Source: Akkermansia muciniphila
Lineage (GTDB): Bacteria > Verrucomicrobiota > Verrucomicrobiia > Verrucomicrobiales > V1-33
Length of the DNA: 64,000 bases
Direction of reading: 5' to 3'
Assembly (NCBI GenBank): GCA_943333275.1
Contig: CALQSQ010000006.1
Location: 1-64,000, forward strand
This document shows, piece by piece, positions 1 to 9,310 of this stretch (position 1 is the first letter of the stretch; each line of letters opens with the position of its first letter). A program made the position numbers and the translations under genes. The notes beneath the pieces are model-generated. The model had not been told where the DNA came from and ran no database searches. It worked only from the letters and a program-made list of their open reading frames with translations.

Positions 1-270
1 GAAAAGGAGGTGTGGAAATCCACGGAAGCATTGAAGACCGGAGGCCTGGTGAAGATGCAGAAGTCCGACCTGAAGGAATTTCAATTGGCGCTGGGCAAGC
101 ACCTGTTTGCGAATCATCCGAGCCTCACCGAAATGCAGAAAGGGCTGCTCCCCGGGCATTTCTATGCGCTGACCACGCATCCCTCCGCCGAAATGATCAC
201 GTCACTGAAGGCCATCGACTGGCAGGAAAATCACACGCTGGTCTGGGGGCCGGTAGTCCCATCGCCATGA
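1..270 (+). CDS. C-terminal fragment of unknown protein
   Basis: The frame is open from the first base of the window, so this is the last 89 residues of a gene that starts outside it. I do not recognise the family. The fragment is soluble-looking, with mixed charged and hydrophobic residues and no membrane segment, and ends W-G-P-V-V-P-S-P. Its stop codon overlaps the start of the next gene in an ATGA, so the two are translationally coupled. It probably belongs to the same ABC-transport operon, but that is inference from position only. An internal Met at nucleotide 55 could be a start; the open upstream frame makes a longer protein more likely. Confidence 0.6.
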   Translation, partial: EKEVWKSTEALKTGGLVKMQKSDLKEFQLALGKHLFANHPSLTEMQKGLLPGHFYALTTHPSAEMITSLKAIDWQENHTLVWGPVVPSP

Positions 271-1220
271 GCAAAAATCCGGACATCGCCATCGAAGTGG
301 AAAATCTGCACCGGTTCTTCGGTGGTCTGAAGGCCGTGGATGGGGTGAGTTTCCAAATTCCCAAAGGGGCAGTGGTGGGATTTGTCGGAGCCAATGGTGC
401 GGGAAAAACCACCACCATGCGCATTCTCGCCACACTGGATTATCCAAGTTCCGGACGCGTCTCCGTGCTCGGTCATAACGTGGTCCTGCGACCTCAGGAG
501 GTGCGCAGGCAACTGGGCTGGGTGCCGGACAGTTTCGGCACCTACGAGCACATGAGTGTCGTGGAATACCTCGATTTCTTCGCCCGGGCCTACAACTTCA
601 AAGGAGCCGACCGCGAGCAACGCGTGCGCGAGGTGATGGATTTCACGGACCTTGGAGTGCTGGGGTCGCGCATGATCAACAAGCTCTCCAAAGGCCAGGG
701 TCAACGGCTGTGCCTGGGCCGCGCGCTGCTCCATGATCCCGCCGTGCTCATTCTCGACGAACCCGCCGCGGGTCTTGATCCCAAGGCTCGCGTGGAACTC
801 AAGCACCTCATCCGCATTCTCGCCGAGGAAGGAAAAACGATCCTCATCTCCAGCCACATCCTCAGCGAACTCGGGGAAATGTGCGATACCCTGCTGTTCA
901 TCGACAAAGGGAAAATCGTCCATCACGGCACCGCCGAAGCCCTTCAGCGCGGCACCGAAGAGGTGACCTTCTTCGACGTGCAGGTATCCCGCGATCCTGA
1001 GAAACTCCGCGAATGGGCCATGGTCAATGCCCATGTCTCGCTGGCCGAGGAACGCAAGGACGGCGCGCGCATTCAGATTCACAGCATCGACACCGTCGTG
1101 ATCGGTTCCGTGCTGCGCCGCATGATCCAGGACGGCCTGGAGGTCGTGGAATTTCGTCGGGAGGAAAGGAATCTGGAGGATGCGTTCATCGACATGCTTG
1201 GAAAGTTGGATGGGAAATAG
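267..1220 (+). CDS. ABC-2-type transporter ATP-binding protein
   Basis: This is the ATPase subunit of an ABC transporter, 317 residues, predicted to sit on the cytoplasmic face and power a separate permease. Visible motifs are Walker A G-A-N-G-A-G-K-T-T (about residues 41-49), the signature L-S-K-G-Q (140-144), Walker B L-I-L-D-E-P (161-166) and the H-loop in S-S-H (195-197). The L-S-K-G-Q signature and the roughly 90-residue C-terminal extension fit the NatA/CcmA-like ABC-2 group that serves drug, antibiotic, polysaccharide or gliding-type exporters. The frame is open further upstream, but ATG 267 overlaps the preceding stop and gives a normal N-terminus. No permease follows; it is presumably upstream of the window. 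Substrate unknown. Confidence 0.88.
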   Translation: MSKNPDIAIEVENLHRFFGGLKAVDGVSFQIPKGAVVGFVGANGAGKTTTMRILATLDYPSSGRVSVLGHNVVLRPQEVRRQLGWVPDSFGTYEHMSVVEYLDFFARAYNFKGADREQRVREVMDFTDLGVLGSRMINKLSKGQGQRLCLGRALLHDPAVLILDEPAAGLDPKARVELKHLIRILAEEGKTILISSHILSELGEMCDTLLFIDKGKIVHHGTAEALQRGTEEVTFFDVQVSRDPEKLREWAMVNAHVSLAEERKDGARIQIHSIDTVVIGSVLRRMIQDGLEVVEFRREERNLEDAFIDMLGKLDGK

Positions 1221-1276
1221 AATCCGAATGGTCGATATTGCTTGATGTAGCGGTCCAAATTTCATAACTCATAACC

Positions 1277-1951
1277 ATGACAAAATTCACCACTTGCCTG
1301 ATGTTAGCGCTCACCATTTTGCCACTCGGCGCACAGGAGAAAGCAGAACCGGCGAAGAAACCCAAGGCTCCGCCTATTGGTGTGCTCAGGCCACCTGAGG
1401 ACGTGGACCCTACGGGTGACGTGCTGGATTTGAAACTTAACGAGGCTGCAGTGAAATTAGCGCTCAGGCAACTCTACCAAATTCACCAAGCGTGTTTTGC
1501 TTTTGCAAGCGGTCATGATCAAAAATTGCCCGTTGGAAAGACTTCGAATGAAGTTTTTCGGAAATTGTTCATCGCGGGTCTGGTGGATGATGAGAAGCTT
1601 TTTTACCTTTCAAAGTTTGGAGATAAAAAGGGACTGCCTGATGGGAATTATGGGAACGCGGCATCAGGTTATTCAGAAGCGTTGGAACCCGGTGAATGTA
1701 ATATTTCCTATGTCAACGGGCTGACGACTGATCGGGATGATTCCATCTTGCCATTGATCTTCGCCAAAATTACCGGCGAAGATGGAAAGATCTATGTCAT
1801 CGCTGTCCGCATCGGGGGCCAAGCCCGGGTTTACACGACGGAAGATGGTATCGTGCGCGATAAGCGGGATGGAAATGAAGTGGACATTTTCAGCGAGGAA
1901 TACGGCACCGATCCTGCAAATATCGTACTTCCGGCGAAGAAGGTGAAATAA
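1277..1951 (+). CDS. Secreted hypothetical protein
   Basis: A 224-residue protein with a clear signal peptide (residues 1-19, ending L-G-A-Q) followed by a Pro/Lys-rich linker. The body (about 55-215) resembles the globular part of verrucomicrobial and planctomycetal pseudopilin-like hypotheticals: an amphipathic helix near L-R-Q-L-Y-Q-I-H-Q-A, a segment about a kinetics-like F-R-K-L-F-I-A-G-L-V-D-D, then beta strands with N-I-S-Y-V-N-G-L. The prepilin N-terminus itself is absent, so it is not a pilin. It stands alone, 56 bases after the ABC ATPase gene, and is followed by an inverted repeat. Function unknown; periplasmic or secreted location is inferred from the signal peptide. Confidence 0.7.
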   Translation: MTKFTTCLMLALTILPLGAQEKAEPAKKPKAPPIGVLRPPEDVDPTGDVLDLKLNEAAVKLALRQLYQIHQACFAFASGHDQKLPVGKTSNEVFRKLFIAGLVDDEKLFYLSKFGDKKGLPDGNYGNAASGYSEALEPGECNISYVNGLTTDRDDSILPLIFAKITGEDGKIYVIAVRIGGQARVYTTEDGIVRDKRDGNEVDIFSEEYGTDPANIVLPAKKVK

Positions 1952-1967
1952 TCCTGTAAAGAGCAGT

Positions 1968-2121
1968 GAATAGCCGCAAAGAGGCGCAAAGAGGCGCAAA
2001 AGGCGCAGGGAAGGCCATCGGGGAATTTTTCCTGCGCATCTCCCAAGTGGATAAAATCAGCCTCGCAACGCAACCGCCACCTTTCATTTTTGCGTCTCTT
2101 GCGCCTTTTTGCGGCGATTCC
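1968..2121. repeat. Imperfect inverted repeat rich in GGCGCAAA units
   Basis: The left arm (1968-2001) contains tandem copies of an A-G-A-G-G-C-G-C-A-A-type unit. The right arm (2088-2121) is its reverse complement, about 34 bases with three mismatches and one indel. The spacer is about 86 bases. The element lies in the gap between convergent genes ending at 1951 and 2151. It could act as a bidirectional transcript-end hairpin or be a dispersed REP-like sequence; nothing here decides between these. Confidence 0.65.
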
Positions 2122-2150
2122 TATTTCCGTTTTTTCGAGTAATTCAATCG

Positions 2151-3929
2151 TTACCCGGTATACACGCTCTGAAAGGGCAGACGTGGGTCCACATCCGGCG
2201 AGGCAGGTTTTGTCTCGGCATCTTCGCGAAAGGAACTCTGGCAGAGTTTGGCGTAGAGGCCCCCGGCGTTGACGAGATCCTCGTGTTTGCCGTGTTCGAC
2301 GATGTTGCCCTGGTCCATGACGTAGATGCGATCCGCCTTGCGGATGGTGCTGAGGCGGTGAGCGATGACGAAGGCGGTGCGACCTTTCATGAGATGATCC
2401 AACGCCTGCTGGATGAGGCGTTCGGTTTCGTTGTCCACGCTGGCGGTGGCTTCGTCGAGGAGCAGGATGGCGGGGTTTTTCAGGAGGACGCGGGCGATGG
2501 AGAGGCGTTGTTTCTCGCCGCCGGAGAGGCGCACGCCGCGTTCGCCGACTTCTGTATCGAGTCCCTGGGGCTGGCGTTGGACAAAGGCTTCGGCGTTGGC
2601 GGAACGGAGCACGGCCCAGATTTCTTCATCGGTGGCGTCCGCCTTGGCGATGCGTAAATTTTCCCGAATGGTGCCGTTGAAGAGAAACGCCTCCTGGGTG
2701 ACATAGCCGAGATTTCTGCGCAAGCTGGCTTTGGAGAGCGTATTCAGTTCCTTTCCATCCACGAGGATGCTGCCGCCGTTGTATTCGTAGAACCGGGTGA
2801 GAAGATAGAGAATCGTGCTCTTGCCCGCGCCGCTGGATCCCGCCAGGGCAATGGTCTCGCCGGGCTTCGCCTCGAGGCTGATTCCTTTGAGCGTGGGTTG
2901 TTCACCGTAGGAGAAAGTGACATCGGTAAATTTCACCTCGCCCTGGAGGCTGTAAACCACCTGACCGTCATCGATGCCGATTTCATCCGGAAGATCCATG
3001 ATGGAAAACACCCGCTCCGCCGCCGTCCGGGCGCTTTGAAGCAGTTGGTGCAAATCTTTCAGCCGTTGGATGGGATCGTAAAACGCCCAGAGGAGGAGCA
3101 GGTAAACCGACAAATCACCCGCCCTTAGATGGCCCTCGAAACAACGATACGCCCCGTAGCCCAGCACGGCGGTGTAACCCAGAGCCACGACGGAGCCAAT
3201 CAGCGGAGAGGACAGGGCCCAGAAGAAATTAATTTTCAAATTGGCCTCGCGCATCTGGTTGCTGGCGGCGTTGAATCTTGCCAGCTCGGCGTCGAGCAAA
3301 TGATACGCCTTGATTTGCCTGATGCCGCCGATGTTATCGTTCACCAGCGAATTCAACGCCGAGGAGGCTTCGCGTCCGTGACGGGAAACCCGCTGCGCCG
3401 CCTTGGTGGAAATCAGCCCGCCGATGATGAGGAAGGGGATCGGGATCATGGCCACGAAGGTGAGCGGTGCATCCGTGAGAAAGAGCGTGGCGGCTACGGC
3501 GATGACCTGGAAGATCAGCCGCACCGCCGTTTCCAGACCTTCATTGAGCACGCGTTCCATGGCGGGAACATCATCGGCCACGCGGGTCATGATGTCGCCC
3601 GTGCGCTGGTTGTCGAACCATTTCACCGGCAGGCGCTGGAGCTTGTTGTAAAGCGAGGAGCGGATGTTGAACGTGATCATCTGGCCGAATTTCCCGCTCG
3701 TCCGCGTGCGGAAAAACGCCAGCACATCCCGCAGCACGCCTACACCTACCACCAGCCCAATGGCGAGCCAGAGTTTGTGATAGTCCTTGTTGGGGATGAC
3801 ATCATTCTGGATGTAGGCCGTGACCTTGGGAAACACCGGAGCCCACAAACTGTCCACGATGGAAAGCAGCAGCAGCGCGATGGCGAGTCGTGGGGAAAGG
3901 CGGGCGTAGCGGGCGAGTCGGCGGAGCAT
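2151..3929 (-). CDS. ABC exporter, fused membrane-ATPase (MsbA/ABCB type)
   Basis: A 592-residue half-transporter that would work as a homodimer in the inner membrane and export lipid, drug or peptide. The N-terminal half (about 1-320) is a six-helix ABC transmembrane domain with the typical R-L-P-V-K-W-F-D segment and a G-D-I-M-T-R-V coupling region. The C-terminal half is the nucleotide-binding domain: Walker A G-S-S-G-A-G-K-S-T (about 362-370), L-S-G-G-E (about 468-472), Walker B L-L-L-D-E-A (about 489-494) and the H-loop A-H-R. Length is normal for the family. It starts 12 bases after the ammonium transporter stop on the same strand, so the two are probably co-transcribed. Substrate cannot be read from sequence; MsbA is only one option. 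Confidence 0.9.
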   Translation of the reverse strand: MLRRLARYARLSPRLAIALLLLSIVDSLWAPVFPKVTAYIQNDVIPNKDYHKLWLAIGLVVGVGVLRDVLAFFRTRTSGKFGQMITFNIRSSLYNKLQRLPVKWFDNQRTGDIMTRVADDVPAMERVLNEGLETAVRLIFQVIAVAATLFLTDAPLTFVAMIPIPFLIIGGLISTKAAQRVSRHGREASSALNSLVNDNIGGIRQIKAYHLLDAELARFNAASNQMREANLKINFFWALSSPLIGSVVALGYTAVLGYGAYRCFEGHLRAGDLSVYLLLLWAFYDPIQRLKDLHQLLQSARTAAERVFSIMDLPDEIGIDDGQVVYSLQGEVKFTDVTFSYGEQPTLKGISLEAKPGETIALAGSSGAGKSTILYLLTRFYEYNGGSILVDGKELNTLSKASLRRNLGYVTQEAFLFNGTIRENLRIAKADATDEEIWAVLRSANAEAFVQRQPQGLDTEVGERGVRLSGGEKQRLSIARVLLKNPAILLLDEATASVDNETERLIQQALDHLMKGRTAFVIAHRLSTIRKADRIYVMDQGNIVEHGKHEDLVNAGGLYAKLCQSSFREDAETKPASPDVDPRLPFQSVYTG

Positions 3930-3941
3930 GGGTTGGGCGAA

Positions 3942-5267
3942 TCAATGGCTGTAGCCTGCTTCGCCATGATCCGCAAGGTCCAGACCTTCGCTTTCCTCCT
4001 GCTCGGAGACACGCAGGCCGATGGTTTTGTCGATGATTTTCAGGAGCACATAGGACACAACTCCGGAGAGGATGATGGTGTAGAGCGCCGCCAGCAGTTG
4101 CGTGGTGAGCTGGCTGCCGATGTTGAAATCACCGAGGCCCCCGCAGAACGATTTCGTGCCAAAGACGGCCACCAGAATTGTTCCGACAAATCCGCCCACC
4201 CCGTGCACGCCGAAGACATCCAGCGAATCATCGTATTTAAATTTCGCCTTGAGTTTGGAGCAGGCCAGCCAGCAAAGGATGGCGGAGACGGACCCAATGC
4301 AGAGCGCGCCGATCGGGCCGACCTTGCCCGAAGCCGGAGTGATGGCGGCAAGACCGGCGATACTGCCGGTGGCAATGCCGAGCACGCTGGGTTTGCCATT
4401 TTTGATCCATTCGATGGCCATCCAGACGACGGAGGCGGCGCAGGCGGAGAGATGGGTCACCACGAGCGTCATGGCTGCGGCTCCATTGGCCGCAAGCTGG
4501 CTGCCGGCGTTGAAGCCAAACCACCCCACCCAGAGCATGGCGGCTCCGGTGATGGTGAAGGGCAGGTTGTGGGGAATAAAGGGCGAGTGCCCGAATCCCC
4601 TGCGCGGGCCCACCATGATACAGGCAACGAGCGCGGCCACTCCGGCGGTGATATGCACCACGATGCCGCCCGCCAGATCGATTACGCCCGTCAAACCCAA
4701 AAAGGCTCCGGCCTTGTGCCAGACGCCATAGCAGCAGGGAATATAGACCAGCAGGCTCCAGAAAATACTGAAGACCATGACGGCGGAGAAGCGCATGCGT
4801 TCCGCAAAGGCCCCGATGAAGAGGCCCGGCGTGATCAGAAAGAACATCATCTGGTAGGCAAAATGCGAGAGCACCGGAATGGTGGGGGCATCGCTCCTTG
4901 GAGCGGAGTCCGGCGTAATGCCATTCAGAAACGCATGCTGCAGACTGCCGATGAATCCATTGCCATCTGAAAAGGACAGACTGTATCCACAGGCCAGCCA
5001 GAGCAGGCTCATCACGCAGGTCAGCGCGAAGCACTGCATGAAGAGGGACAGGACGTTTTTGGACTTCACCAGGCCCGCATAGAACAACGCGAGGCCGGGA
5101 ATCATCATGAACAGGACCAGCGCTGTGGCCGTCAACATCCACGCGGTGTCGCCGGAATTAATCGCAGCGGGCGCGGCGGATTCGGCAGCATGGAGTGCAG
5201 GGGCCGTGGTGAGGAGGAGGACTGGGAGAAGGAGACGTTTGCGACAGGAGAGTAGTGTTTGAAACAT
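3942..5267 (-). CDS. amtB: Ammonium transporter (Amt family)
   Basis: A 441-residue ammonium channel of the inner membrane. Residues 1-27 form a signal peptide, as in many Amt proteins, and about eleven hydrophobic helices follow. Family hallmarks visible are the N-terminal L-F-Y-A-G-L-V segment, the first pore histidine in G-I-V-V-H-I-T-A-G and the second in F-G-V-H-G-V-G-G, and an acidic cytoplasmic C-tail after the last helix. A PII (glnK) gene, which often accompanies amtB and gates the channel, is not adjacent; an ABC exporter gene follows after 12 bases instead. The 166-base upstream region shows no convincing sigma-54 box by eye. Confidence 0.95.
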   Translation of the reverse strand: MFQTLLSCRKRLLLPVLLLTTAPALHAAESAAPAAINSGDTAWMLTATALVLFMMIPGLALFYAGLVKSKNVLSLFMQCFALTCVMSLLWLACGYSLSFSDGNGFIGSLQHAFLNGITPDSAPRSDAPTIPVLSHFAYQMMFFLITPGLFIGAFAERMRFSAVMVFSIFWSLLVYIPCCYGVWHKAGAFLGLTGVIDLAGGIVVHITAGVAALVACIMVGPRRGFGHSPFIPHNLPFTITGAAMLWVGWFGFNAGSQLAANGAAAMTLVVTHLSACAASVVWMAIEWIKNGKPSVLGIATGSIAGLAAITPASGKVGPIGALCIGSVSAILCWLACSKLKAKFKYDDSLDVFGVHGVGGFVGTILVAVFGTKSFCGGLGDFNIGSQLTTQLLAALYTIILSGVVSYVLLKIIDKTIGLRVSEQEESEGLDLADHGEAGYSH

Positions 5268-5433
5268 AAGTGAAGAGTGAGACGCGCGGATTTTAATCGC
5301 ATCGCGCCAAAATCGTCACGAATCTTTTACAGCGAAATGCGCCCTCCCCGGTCACGGCTACGGAACACGTTGGACTCTTTTCAAGAGCCTGGGGCCTGAA
5401 ATATCCGGAAAGCCCGGAAGCCAGGGTGGGCCC

Positions 5434-6633
5434 CTAGGGGTTGGTCACTCCGTTGGTGAGGCTGGCGCTGGCTTCTTCCTTAAGCCGGCGCAGCGTGACG
5501 AAATCCGCCTGGAGGACTTTTACCTGCTTGCTGAGTTGGTCGAGCTTTTTGATGAGTTCGCCGCAGGCTCCGGTAAGCTGATCACGCTCGGTTTTCAACT
5601 GGTCGCGCTCCTGACCGAGTGAGGTCAGCAATTCTTTCTGGGTGCCGGCCTGGGTGGTCATGGCGGTCATTTGCTCGCTGAGCGCCTGCACCTGGGTGCT
5701 GAGCTGCTTTGCCTTCTCGTCGATGGTATCGCGTTCGGCCTTGATCTGCTGGTTGGCGTTTTCCTGGCCCTTGTTTTTCTCCTGCAGGGCTTTGACGAGG
5801 CTGTCGAGTTCGGTCAATTTTTTGGTCAACTCCTCACGGGCGGCGACGAGCTGGACTTTTTCCTGATTGAGGGCTTCCACCGCCTTCTTGGTTTCCGTGA
5901 GTTCCTTGGTCATACCATCGTTCGTCGTGTGCAGGGCGGCGATGTCCTTGGTCATCTGATCATTGCTGGTGGCCAGGGAAACCGCTTTGGCCTGCTCGGC
6001 GGCGAGGGCTTGGTTCAAGGCGGTGAGGCCCTTGTCTACTTCGGCCATCTTGACCTCGTTGGCGGCGAGAAGTTTCGCCTGCTCGGCTTTTTCTGCATCG
6101 AGGATTTTGATCTGTGCTTCCTTCTGGACGATGGCCGCGGCCAATTCAGTTTTCGCTTTTTCAAGTGAGGCGACCGTTTCCTTGAGCGTGACCTCGCGCT
6201 TCAATCCCGCATCGACATCGGCCTTGAGGGAGATTTCGACTTTTTTGGAGGCCGCCAGATCGGCATCCAGTTTTCCGGCCTTGTCCGTCATGGCAACGAG
6301 TTCGGCGGTGGTTGCTTCAAGTTTTGTGGTGGTGGTTTTCAACTGACCATCCAGGGAATTCACGCGGATGTTGAGCTTGCCATTGTCCGTGGTGAGCGCG
6401 GCGACCTTGAACTGCTCGGATTCGAGTTTGGTGTTCAGGCCGATAATTTCCGACCTCTTGTCATCGTTCTCATGATGCAGGGTTTTTACGGTGCCCACGA
6501 GCTGGAGGTTGCGGGCATTGAGTTCGCGATTTTCCGTATAGGAAATTCCGGTGAGGCAGAGCAGTCCGGTGCCTCCGATCAGGGCGAGACGGCTAATACG
6601 CGGAGGTTGGGCAGGGGTGCTTGGAGTGCTCAT
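5434..6633 (-). CDS. Membrane-anchored coiled-coil protein
   Basis: A 399-residue protein with a short Pro/Ser/Thr-rich cytoplasmic start, one transmembrane helix (about residues 14-32) and then a very long coiled coil (about 40-385). The coil is rich in Lys, Glu, Gln, Thr and Leu with repeated L-x-x-E-x-x-x-L patterns and Ala/Thr-rich stretches. No enzymatic domain is visible. Such proteins commonly act as envelope spacers or scaffolds, but this is inference. It is transcribed in the same direction as amtB, with a 166-base gap, so it is likely an independent unit. The sequence is low complexity, so similarity searches would give many spurious hits. Confidence 0.75.
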   Translation of the reverse strand: MSTPSTPAQPPRISRLALIGGTGLLCLTGISYTENRELNARNLQLVGTVKTLHHENDDKRSEIIGLNTKLESEQFKVAALTTDNGKLNIRVNSLDGQLKTTTTKLEATTAELVAMTDKAGKLDADLAASKKVEISLKADVDAGLKREVTLKETVASLEKAKTELAAAIVQKEAQIKILDAEKAEQAKLLAANEVKMAEVDKGLTALNQALAAEQAKAVSLATSNDQMTKDIAALHTTNDGMTKELTETKKAVEALNQEKVQLVAAREELTKKLTELDSLVKALQEKNKGQENANQQIKAERDTIDEKAKQLSTQVQALSEQMTAMTTQAGTQKELLTSLGQERDQLKTERDQLTGACGELIKKLDQLSKQVKVLQADFVTLRRLKEEASASLTNGVTNP

Positions 6634-6822
6634 GGCGATGTTGGTTGAGTTACAGTGAGGCAGAAGAAATTTGGGAGGAGAAAGAATGGCTTAAGGTAAG
6701 CAAAGTTGTTCCGGTGGCAAGGCCAGATTCCCCGGGGCGCTCATTTTACCGCGCGGACCCGGTGGGTGCTGTCAGGGCGCTTTTGATTTGCATCGCCGGG
6801 AGGGCCGTGGCCATGTCAGCGT

Positions 6823-7392
6823 ATGACGGATTACTTCGAGGAGCTGGGAATACCAAGGCGGGCGGCGCTGGATGCAGAGGCCGTGCGGGCCGCATTTCAG
6901 GCACGCGGTGCGGCGCTGCACCCGGACCATGCCCGCGGGGAGTCGGATCGGGCGGAAAAAGCTGGTGCTTTTCAGGACCTTCAGGAGGCCTATGCGGTGC
7001 TGTCCTCCACACCGCGCCGCCTGCGTCATCTCGGGGAACTTCTCGGTTATGTCGCACCGCGTGCGGGGATCATCGATGAATCTTTGATGCCTTTATTTTC
7101 AAAAATTCATACACTTTTGCAAAAGGTCGATGCCCTGCTGGCGCAAAAGACCCAGGCGACGTCGGCCCTGTCAAAGGCGCTGCTGACGGCTCCGACTCTG
7201 GAAATGGAATCCTCCCTCGCGGAATGCGCCGGGGAGCTGCTGGAAAGGTCCCGCGAGCTGCACGACAGACTTCGTGCGTGGGATGAGGCTGCCCCGGTGC
7301 CGGATGTGCTTGCGGGTGCCGGGCAGGAAGCGGCCTTTCTCGAAAAATGGGAGCTGCAAATTCAGCAACGGCGATTGCGTTTGATGGAGTGA
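6823..7392 (+). CDS. J-domain co-chaperone, HscB-like
   Basis: A 189-residue J-protein. The J-domain is at residues 1-70 with the diagnostic H-P-D at 33-35, followed by the A-F-Q-x-L-x-x-A-Y-x-V-L helix. Residues 80-189 form a helical domain that would bind client or partner, as in HscB/Hsc20. It should stimulate the ATPase of an Hsp70, and the very next gene (19 bases downstream, same strand) is an Hsp70, which supports a dedicated pair. The HscB assignment rests on size and architecture. No iscU, fdx or other iron-sulfur assembly gene lies nearby, so a role in Fe-S maturation is unproven. No strong ribosome-binding site is present. Confidence 0.82.
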   Translation: MTDYFEELGIPRRAALDAEAVRAAFQARGAALHPDHARGESDRAEKAGAFQDLQEAYAVLSSTPRRLRHLGELLGYVAPRAGIIDESLMPLFSKIHTLLQKVDALLAQKTQATSALSKALLTAPTLEMESSLAECAGELLERSRELHDRLRAWDEAAPVPDVLAGAGQEAAFLEKWELQIQQRRLRLME

Positions 7393-7411
7393 TGTTCCAT
7401 CTCTTTTCCGT

Positions 7412-9226
7412 ATGAACGAACCCATCGCCGGCATCGACCTTGGCACCACCAATTCCCTGATCGGAGTGGTGGAGGCGGGATTTCCCATCCTCCTCGCCGA
7501 CGAACAGGGGTCGCGGCTCACGCCGTCCGTCGTTTATTTTCCGAAGGATGGCACGGCGCCCGTGATCGGTTCAGCAGCTCTGAGACGTCGTGCCACAGAT
7601 CCGGAGCGAACGATCGTCTCCGTCAAAGCCCTCATGGGCCGCCGTCGTGGCGATGTGGACATCCATCCGGCATTTCCCATTGCCTACAATGCGCAGGGGG
7701 AAATCCAGATTGAAGTGGATGGGAAATATCACTCCCCCGTGGCCATCGGCGCCCTCATCATTGGCCGTCTCAAAGAGATTGCGGAAGCCCGGTTGGAGCG
7801 TCCCATCCATCGGGCCGTCATCACGGTGCCCGCCTATTTCAACGACGCCCAACGCCAGGCCACCAAGCAGGCGGGGGAAATGGCGGGATTCACCGTCGAG
7901 CGTATTTTAAATGAACCCACGGCCGCCGCTCTGGCATATGGTCTTCAGCGCCTCGGTGAGGCTGCAAAGATCGCGGTGTTTGATCTGGGAGGCGGGACGT
8001 TTGATTTGAGCATTCTGGAAATGCGCGAGGGCGTTTTCCAGGTGCTGGCCACGCATGGCGATACCCAGCTGGGTGGCGATGACTTCGACCGCGCGCTCGT
8101 GGCCTGGCTCGCCGCCCGGGCCTTTCCGGATGGGGGATCGCCACCTCCCGATGCCACCGCACGCCTGCTCGATGCCGCCGTAGCTGCGAAGCATCAGCTC
8201 TCCTCAGCCGAACAAACGGACATTTCCCTTCCCTTCATGCGAGGCACGGAGCATTTCCAGATCACCCTTTCGCGCAGCGAGTTTGAGAACATCATCCGCC
8301 CGATTGCCGATCGCACCCGCCAGCCCTGTCGCCAGGCGCTGTCCGACGCGAAAATGCTGCCTGCGGATCTGGATCAAATTCTGCTGGTGGGCGGCAGCAC
8401 GCGCATCCCATTGGTGCGGCAGATCGCTGCGGAAATTTTCGGCCAGGAACCCAATACCTCCTCGCATCCCGACGAGGCCGTGGCGCTCGGAGCCGTGATC
8501 CAGGGCGGCATTCTCAATGGCTCCATGCAGCAAATGACGCTGCTCGATGTCACGCCACTCTCCCTGGGCATCGAGACCTTCGGCGGCCTCATGAATGTGA
8601 TCCTGCCGCGCAATACCACCATCCCCTGCAAGGCTGGTGAAATGTTCACCAATGCCGTGGACCAGCAGCCCTCCATGCTCATCCGCATCCTCCAGGGCGA
8701 ACGGGAAATGGCCCGCGACAACTGGACGCTGGGCCAGTTGCAAATCGACTTCCCGCCCGTCCCGCGTGGCTCCGCGCGTGTCGGGGTGCAGTTCTCCATC
8801 GATGCCGACGGCATCCTCCACGTGCTCGCCCGCGATACCAAAACGCAGCAGGATGTGGTCTTGGAAATCCGCCACGCTGCCATTCAGGTGGACGATGCCA
8901 GAGTCGAGGAAATGATCAGTGCCAGCATCGAAAACGCCTTCGACGACATCCACGAACGCCAGTGGACCGAAGCCAAACTCAAGGCCCACGAACTGCTCGC
9001 CGCCGTCCAAACCGCACTCCCGCTGGCGGTGGAATTTCTCTCCAAAGAGGAAAACGAAACCATCACCCAGGCCGCGCAGGCTGTGAACTCCGCCCTGGAA
9101 AAATCCTCCCTCCCCGATCTCAAACAAGCCAACCACACCCTCGACCAAGCCACCGAATCCCTAGCCGCCATCCTCGTGGAGAAGGCCATGGACGACGCCA
9201 TGCGGCGGCAGGGGCTGATGGATTAG
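7412..9226 (+). CDS. Hsp70 chaperone, HscA/DnaK paralogue
   Basis: A 604-residue Hsp70. The nucleotide-binding domain begins with I-D-L-G-T-T-N-S (residues 8-15) and carries phosphate-binding D-L-G-G-G-T-F-D-L-S (about 191-200) and L-V-G-G-S-T-R-I-P (about 325-333). The substrate-binding domain follows the T-P-L-S-L-G-I-E-T segment (about 388-500), then a helical lid to the end. It lacks the acidic, disordered C-tail of housekeeping DnaK and is slightly short, as in HscA. It is paired with the J-protein 19 bases upstream. Most likely it is a specialised Hsp70 with its own co-chaperone rather than the main dnaK, which usually sits with grpE and dnaJ. The client is unknown. Confidence 0.88.
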   Translation: MNEPIAGIDLGTTNSLIGVVEAGFPILLADEQGSRLTPSVVYFPKDGTAPVIGSAALRRRATDPERTIVSVKALMGRRRGDVDIHPAFPIAYNAQGEIQIEVDGKYHSPVAIGALIIGRLKEIAEARLERPIHRAVITVPAYFNDAQRQATKQAGEMAGFTVERILNEPTAAALAYGLQRLGEAAKIAVFDLGGGTFDLSILEMREGVFQVLATHGDTQLGGDDFDRALVAWLAARAFPDGGSPPPDATARLLDAAVAAKHQLSSAEQTDISLPFMRGTEHFQITLSRSEFENIIRPIADRTRQPCRQALSDAKMLPADLDQILLVGGSTRIPLVRQIAAEIFGQEPNTSSHPDEAVALGAVIQGGILNGSMQQMTLLDVTPLSLGIETFGGLMNVILPRNTTIPCKAGEMFTNAVDQQPSMLIRILQGEREMARDNWTLGQLQIDFPPVPRGSARVGVQFSIDADGILHVLARDTKTQQDVVLEIRHAAIQVDDARVEEMISASIENAFDDIHERQWTEAKLKAHELLAAVQTALPLAVEFLSKEENETITQAAQAVNSALEKSSLPDLKQANHTLDQATESLAAILVEKAMDDAMRRQGLMD

Positions 9227-9310
9227 GTTGGCTAAGGGAACCCTGGATTCGCCGGATCCCGCAGGCCGACCTGAAATGCTCAGGTGATTTCGAGCAGCTG
9301 GATTTTCAGG

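Noticed and set aside
231-1265. Long minus-strand open frame (344 codons) over the ABC ATPase gene
   Set aside because: It is the antisense shadow of a complete gene with all ABC motifs, and its own translation shows no domain.
3129-4970. 613-codon plus-strand frame across the ammonium transporter
   Set aside because: Antisense to amtB and to the end of the exporter; rich in Gly, Asp and His from G/C-rich codon shadow.
5268-5433. Sigma-54 promoter before amtB
   Set aside because: No GG-N10-GC pair with the needed flanking bases was found on the minus strand by eye.
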